DNA of 9,892 nt from Desulfobacterales bacterium (lineage in GTDB: Bacteria > Desulfobacterota > Desulfobacteria > Desulfobacterales > UBA5852). Shown here piece after piece: positions 6,988-9,892 of the stretch. The position numbers and the translations under genes are program-made. The first letter of the stretch is position 1; each line of letters begins with the position of its first letter. The stretch lies in NCBI GenBank assembly GCA_030066455.1, contig JASJBQ010000177.1, forward strand, positions 1 through 9,892, read 5' to 3'. A model generated the notes under the pieces. That model was given only the letters and a program-made list of their open reading frames with translations. It searched no databases and was not told where the DNA came from.

Positions 6988-7644
6988 TCAATCTCCTATC
7001 AGGCGGCGGAATTCGGCGATGGTGGCGCGGTAGTCCGGGCTGCCGAAGATGGCCGATCCGGCCACGAAAACATCGGCCCCGGCCGCGGCAATATCGGCAA
7101 TCGTGGCGGCATTGACCCCGCCGTCGATTTCAATCAGCGGGGCCAGGCCGCGTTCGTTCAGCATTTCCCTCAGCTGCCGGATGCGCACCAGCGTGTTGGG
7201 GATGAATGTCTGCCCGCCGAAACCGGGATTCACGCTCATCAGCATGATGAAATCGACGTCTTCCAATACCCAGGTCAAGCTTCCCAGGGGCGTGGCCGGA
7301 TTGAGCACCACCCCGGGGCGGGCGCCGCATTCGCGAATCAGCTGGATGCTGCGGTTCAAGTGAACGCAGGCCTCGGCCTGGACGGCCACCAGATCGGCGC
7401 CGGCCTTGACGAAATCGGGAATGTAGCGATCGGCGTTCGCGATCATCAGGTGGACGTCCAGGGGCAGGCGGGTGGAGCGCCGCACGGCTTCCACCACCAG
7501 CGGCCCCATGGTGATGTTGGGCACGAAGTGTCCGTCCATGACGTCGATGTGAATCCAGTCGGCACCGGCATCCTCGACGGCGCGAATGTCTTCTGCCAGC
7601 CGGGCGAAATCGGCGGAGAGAATGGAGGGCGCGATCAGTTTCAT
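6988..7644 (-). CDS. rpe: ribulose-phosphate 3-epimerase
   Basis: A 218-residue TIM-barrel enzyme interconverting D-ribulose 5-phosphate and D-xylulose 5-phosphate in the pentose phosphate pathway. Signatures are APSILSADF (5-13), [12 protein letters not shown] (32-43) with metal ligands His32 and catalytic Asp34, DVHLMI (63-68) with ligand His65, [10 protein letters not shown] (136-145) for phosphate binding, and EIDGGV (172-177) with catalytic Asp174, then the phosphate loop VAGSAIFG (194-201). All four metal/catalytic positions are intact. The frame is open further upstream, but the start is set at 7644: residue 1 gives the family-typical MKLIAPSIL, and AGGAG lies ten bases upstream. The in-frame ATG at 7653 sits only one base from that site. 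Length is normal for the family. It lies 34 bases after rsmB and 4 bases before aroQ. Confidence 0.97.
   Translation of the reverse strand: MKLIAPSILSADFARLAEDIRAVEDAGADWIHIDVMDGHFVPNITMGPLVVEAVRRSTRLPLDVHLMIANADRYIPDFVKAGADLVAVQAEACVHLNRSIQLIRECGARPGVVLNPATPLGSLTWVLEDVDFIMLMSVNPGFGGQTFIPNTLVRIRQLREMLNERGLAPLIEIDGGVNAATIADIAAAGADVFVAGSAIFGSPDYRATIAEFRRLIGD
6993..6997 (-). promoter_or_regulatory. aroQ ribosome-binding site inside the rpe 3' end
   Basis: On the minus strand AGGAG occurs nine bases before the aroQ ATG and within the codons for the last residues of rpe (Ile-Gly-Asp, then TGA). This decides the aroQ start and suggests that ribosomes finishing rpe help initiate aroQ. Confidence 0.75.
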
Positions 7645-7654
7645 CGGCAGCATG

Positions 7655-7659
7655 CTCCT
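7655..7659 (-). promoter_or_regulatory. rpe ribosome-binding site
   Basis: On the minus strand AGGAG lies ten bases upstream of the ATG at 7644. It sits in the 34-base rsmB-rpe gap and favours 7644 over the closer ATG at 7653. Confidence 0.7.
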
Positions 7660-7678
7660 GGGGTCGAATCGGTTGCGT

Positions 7679-9037
7679 TTACTTCCGCCGCTGCAGGCGC
7701 ACGGCAAAGAAACCGTCGGTGCCCTGGCGGTGGACCTCCGTCCGCAGGCAGCCGTCGGCGGCGAACAGCGCCCCCATTGCGGCCGGCAGCGATGACGGTG
7801 GCCTGTCTATAGCAAATTGCGGGTAATTCTTCAAAAACCATGTGACAACCCCCTGGGTTTCCTCGGGCTCGGTGCTGCAAACGGCATAGACGATGACCCC
7901 GGCGGGCGCTATCCGCGTCGCCAGCGCGGCAAGCAATCGGCGCTGTGTCGACCGGTAGCGCTTGAAGTCCTTGGGCCGGCGTTTCCATTTGGCGTCCGGG
8001 TTGCGGCGCAGAACGCCCATGCCGGAGCAGGGGGCATCCAAGAGGATTTTGTCGTAGCGTTCGGCCAGCCGGGGAGCTTCAGCGGATTGCAGCCAGTTCA
8101 ACGACCGGGTGTGAACGATCGTGATCCCCAAGCGCCGCATCTCCGTTTCCAGGCGCGTAAGCTTGCGGCGGTCCTGGTCGACAGCCGTTAATCGGCCACG
8201 GTTTTGCATGCCCTCGGCCAGGTGGGCGGTTTTACCGCCCAGTCCGGCACAGGCGTCGAGGACTGTTTCACCGGGCCGGGCGTCGAGCAGATAACCCACC
8301 GCCTGAGCCGCCTCGTCCTGGACCTGGAACCATCCCGATGCGTACGGATCGCTTTCGAAAAAGCCTTCATCCATTTGATCGACGAGGAGCGCCGCGGGGG
8401 AGTACGCCGACGGACGAATGTCGGGTGCATACGGTTTCAAGGCGGCGGCGAGATCCGCGCGCGTCGTTTGAAGAAGGTTGGTGCGCAATACCAGCGGAGG
8501 GATGCGATTGACCGCTCGGCAAAGCGCTTCGGTTTCGTCCCGCCCGAACCGTTCCAACCAGCGGGCGATCATCCAGGGAAGGAAAGAATGGGTGGCGGCC
8601 AGGTCCTGAATCGGGTCGTCCCCGGAAAAGGAAGGCGCCAGGGCCTGCGGTTCGCGCAGGGCGCGCCGCAGCACCGCATTGATATAGCCCGCGGCCCAGG
8701 GGCAGTCGACGGCCCGGGCCAGCTCGACGGCGGTGTGGACGGCGGCGGCGTCCGGGACGCGGTCCATTTCCATGATCTGGTAGAGCCCCAGGCGCAGGAT
8801 ATTGACGACCCGGGGGTCCTTTTTGCGGGGCGGCTTGGCGGAAAGAGTGTTCAGGATGGCGTCCAGCCGGTAGCGCCAGCGCAGAACGCCGAAAACCAAG
8901 GCATTGACGAAACGCTTGTCCCGCCGCGGCAGAACGGCCTCGGCATGGAAGGTTTCCATCAGGCGGTCCAGCGTAACCGGGGAGGATTCCATGCGGACGA
9001 GGATCTCAACTGCCGCCCGCCGGGGATCGGATGCCAT
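7679..9037 (-). CDS. rsmB: 16S rRNA (cytosine-967-C5)-methyltransferase RsmB
   Basis: A 452-residue enzyme (also called Sun/Fmu) that methylates C967 of 16S rRNA using SAM. The N-terminal ~140 residues form the NusB-like RNA-binding domain (RFVNALVFGVLRWR at 42-55, LRLGLYQI at 81-88, INAVLRR at 119-125). The C-terminal RNA m5C methyltransferase domain holds the SAM loop DACAGLGGKT (261-270), VDQD (286-289), LLDAPCSGMGVLRRNPD (split around 332-348) with Cys337, and YAVCSTEPEE (384-393) with Cys387. The two-cysteine mechanism (one nucleophile, one for release) is therefore intact. Length is slightly above the E. coli protein. The ATG at 9037 is six bases after the fmt stop, with only a weak upstream purine stretch, so coupling to fmt is likely. 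The stop is TAA. An RsmF-type m5C enzyme is less likely because the NusB domain is present. Confidence 0.96.
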   Translation of the reverse strand: MASDPRRAAVEILVRMESSPVTLDRLMETFHAEAVLPRRDKRFVNALVFGVLRWRYRLDAILNTLSAKPPRKKDPRVVNILRLGLYQIMEMDRVPDAAAVHTAVELARAVDCPWAAGYINAVLRRALREPQALAPSFSGDDPIQDLAATHSFLPWMIARWLERFGRDETEALCRAVNRIPPLVLRTNLLQTTRADLAAALKPYAPDIRPSAYSPAALLVDQMDEGFFESDPYASGWFQVQDEAAQAVGYLLDARPGETVLDACAGLGGKTAHLAEGMQNRGRLTAVDQDRRKLTRLETEMRRLGITIVHTRSLNWLQSAEAPRLAERYDKILLDAPCSGMGVLRRNPDAKWKRRPKDFKRYRSTQRRLLAALATRIAPAGVIVYAVCSTEPEETQGVVTWFLKNYPQFAIDRPPSSLPAAMGALFAADGCLRTEVHRQGTDGFFAVRLQRRK

Positions 9038-9043
9038 GCAGGG

Positions 9044-9892
9044 CTATTCCATCCGGGCGCCGGGCGGTATGGAGCGGCCCCTGAGAAATTCGGCCGTCGG
9101 CATGCGCCGCCCGCCCGGTCCCTGGATTTCGTCGATGGTGACGGCGCCGTCGCCCGTGGCGATGCGCAATTCGTTGTGAAAGCCGGCCAGCACCGTTCCC
9201 GGCTCGGCCGGCTGCGGCGCCCGGGAGGGCTTGATCTGGAAAATTTTCAGGTGCTGATCCCCGAAGAACGTGTGGGCTCCGGGCCAGGGCGTCACGCCGC
9301 GAACCAGGGCGTCGATCTCGCGGCTGGTCTGCGACCATCGGATACGGCCGTCGGATTTGCGCAGCATGGGGGCGTAGGTGGCGGCTGCGTGATCCTGCGG
9401 TTCGGGCTGGATACGATCCGCGGCCAGGGCGTCCAGCGTCTCCACGAGGAGTTCGGCGCCCATGGCGGCCAGGCGGTCGTGGAGGCTCGCCGCCGTGTCC
9501 TGCGGCTGGATGGCCGTCCGCGATTTGAGCAGCATGTCGCCGCTGTCCAGGCCCTCGTCCATGATCATGGTGGTGACCCCCGTCTCCAGTTCCCCCTTGA
9601 TGATGGACCACTGGATGGGGGCCGGGCCGCGGTACTTGGGCAGGAGCGAGGCATGCACGTTCAGCGCGCCCAGCCGGGGCATGTCCAGGTGGCGTTTTTT
9701 CAGAATGTGGCCGAAGGCGATGACGATGAACCAGTCGGGCGAGTGCTGGCGGACCGCTGCGGTGAACACCGGGTCGTCGTAATTCTGCGGCTGCACCACG
9801 GGGTAGCCAAGCGCCAGTGCCGTGGTTTTGACCGGCGGCGGCGTCAGTTCGCGGCCGCGGCCCTTGGGCCGGTCCGGCTGGGTCACCACGGC
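9044..9892 (-). CDS. fmt: methionyl-tRNA formyltransferase (5' end outside window)
   Basis: The frame is open through the window edge; 282 residues are visible and, by alignment of catalytic residues to E. coli numbering, about 28 N-terminal residues (the MGTPDFA region) are missing. The enzyme transfers a formyl group from 10-formyl-tetrahydrofolate to Met-tRNAfMet for translation initiation. The visible part begins AVVTQPDRPKGRGR, includes IAFGHILKK, and carries the catalytic set NVHASLLPKYRGPAPIQ (Asn and His, E. coli N106 and H108) and DEGLDSGDML (Asp, E. coli D144). The C-terminal tRNA-binding domain contains TYAPML, IRWSQTSREID and GVTPWPGAHTFF. The GTG or Met-like codons near the edge are not the start. 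The stop is TAG, six bases before rsmB. The fmt-rsmB adjacency is widespread in bacteria, often with def upstream, which would lie off the window. Confidence 0.97.
   Translation of the reverse strand, partial: AVVTQPDRPKGRGRELTPPPVKTTALALGYPVVQPQNYDDPVFTAAVRQHSPDWFIVIAFGHILKKRHLDMPRLGALNVHASLLPKYRGPAPIQWSIIKGELETGVTTMIMDEGLDSGDMLLKSRTAIQPQDTAASLHDRLAAMGAELLVETLDALAADRIQPEPQDHAAATYAPMLRKSDGRIRWSQTSREIDALVRGVTPWPGAHTFFGDQHLKIFQIKPSRAPQPAEPGTVLAGFHNELRIATGDGAVTIDEIQGPGGRRMPTAEFLRGRSIPPGARME

Noticed and set aside
6904..7812. A 302-residue plus-strand open frame opposite rpe and the ends of aroQ and rsmB
   Set aside because: It has shadow-like His/Gly/Gln-rich composition and crosses three clearly real minus-strand genes.

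Overview
The window reads as a high-GC bacterial chromosome segment. It is most consistent with a Desulfobacterota (former Deltaproteobacteria) sulfate-reducer-like genome, though this rests only on gene style and the fmt-rsmB-rpe adjacency and is an inference. There are eight protein genes in two convergent blocks. Gene density is high, and no gap between genes exceeds about 60 bases. No tRNA, rRNA, CRISPR array, insertion sequence or attachment site was seen.

Left block (plus strand, 1-6495): an apparent surface-glycan or glycolipid cluster. It starts inside a B12-binding radical SAM protein (5' end off the window). A class I SAM-dependent methyltransferase follows, overlapping it by ATGA. 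Next come a flippase-like membrane protein of the lysylphosphatidylglycerol-synthase TM family, a membrane-anchored family 2 glycosyltransferase of the cellulose-synthase/CslA-like type, and finally, again by an ATGA overlap, a two-enzyme fusion. The fusion joins a multi-pass GT-C type sugar transferase to a C-terminal GT-A (family 2) transferase resembling the 'rSAM/selenodomain-associated transferase 2' group. Together they suggest synthesis, modification and membrane handling of a lipid-linked or polymeric sugar. The product cannot be named from sequence.

Right block (minus strand, 9892-6525): a compact housekeeping run in the order fmt (5' end off the window), rsmB, rpe, aroQ. It covers initiator-tRNA formylation, 16S rRNA m5C967 methylation, ribulose-phosphate epimerisation and the shikimate-pathway dehydroquinase. 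Spacings are 6, 34 and 4 bases, and the aroQ ribosome-binding site lies inside the last codons of rpe.

The blocks meet tail to tail at 6496-6524, where a perfect 10-bp GC-rich inverted repeat overlaps the aroQ 3' end. Sampled base composition is lower in the first three genes (about 47-55% GC in most lines counted) than from about 3000 onward (65-73%), hinting that the glycan cluster is a composite. The most interesting items are the GT-C/GT-A fusion, the five-gene cluster as a candidate undescribed glycoconjugate pathway, and the composition step.
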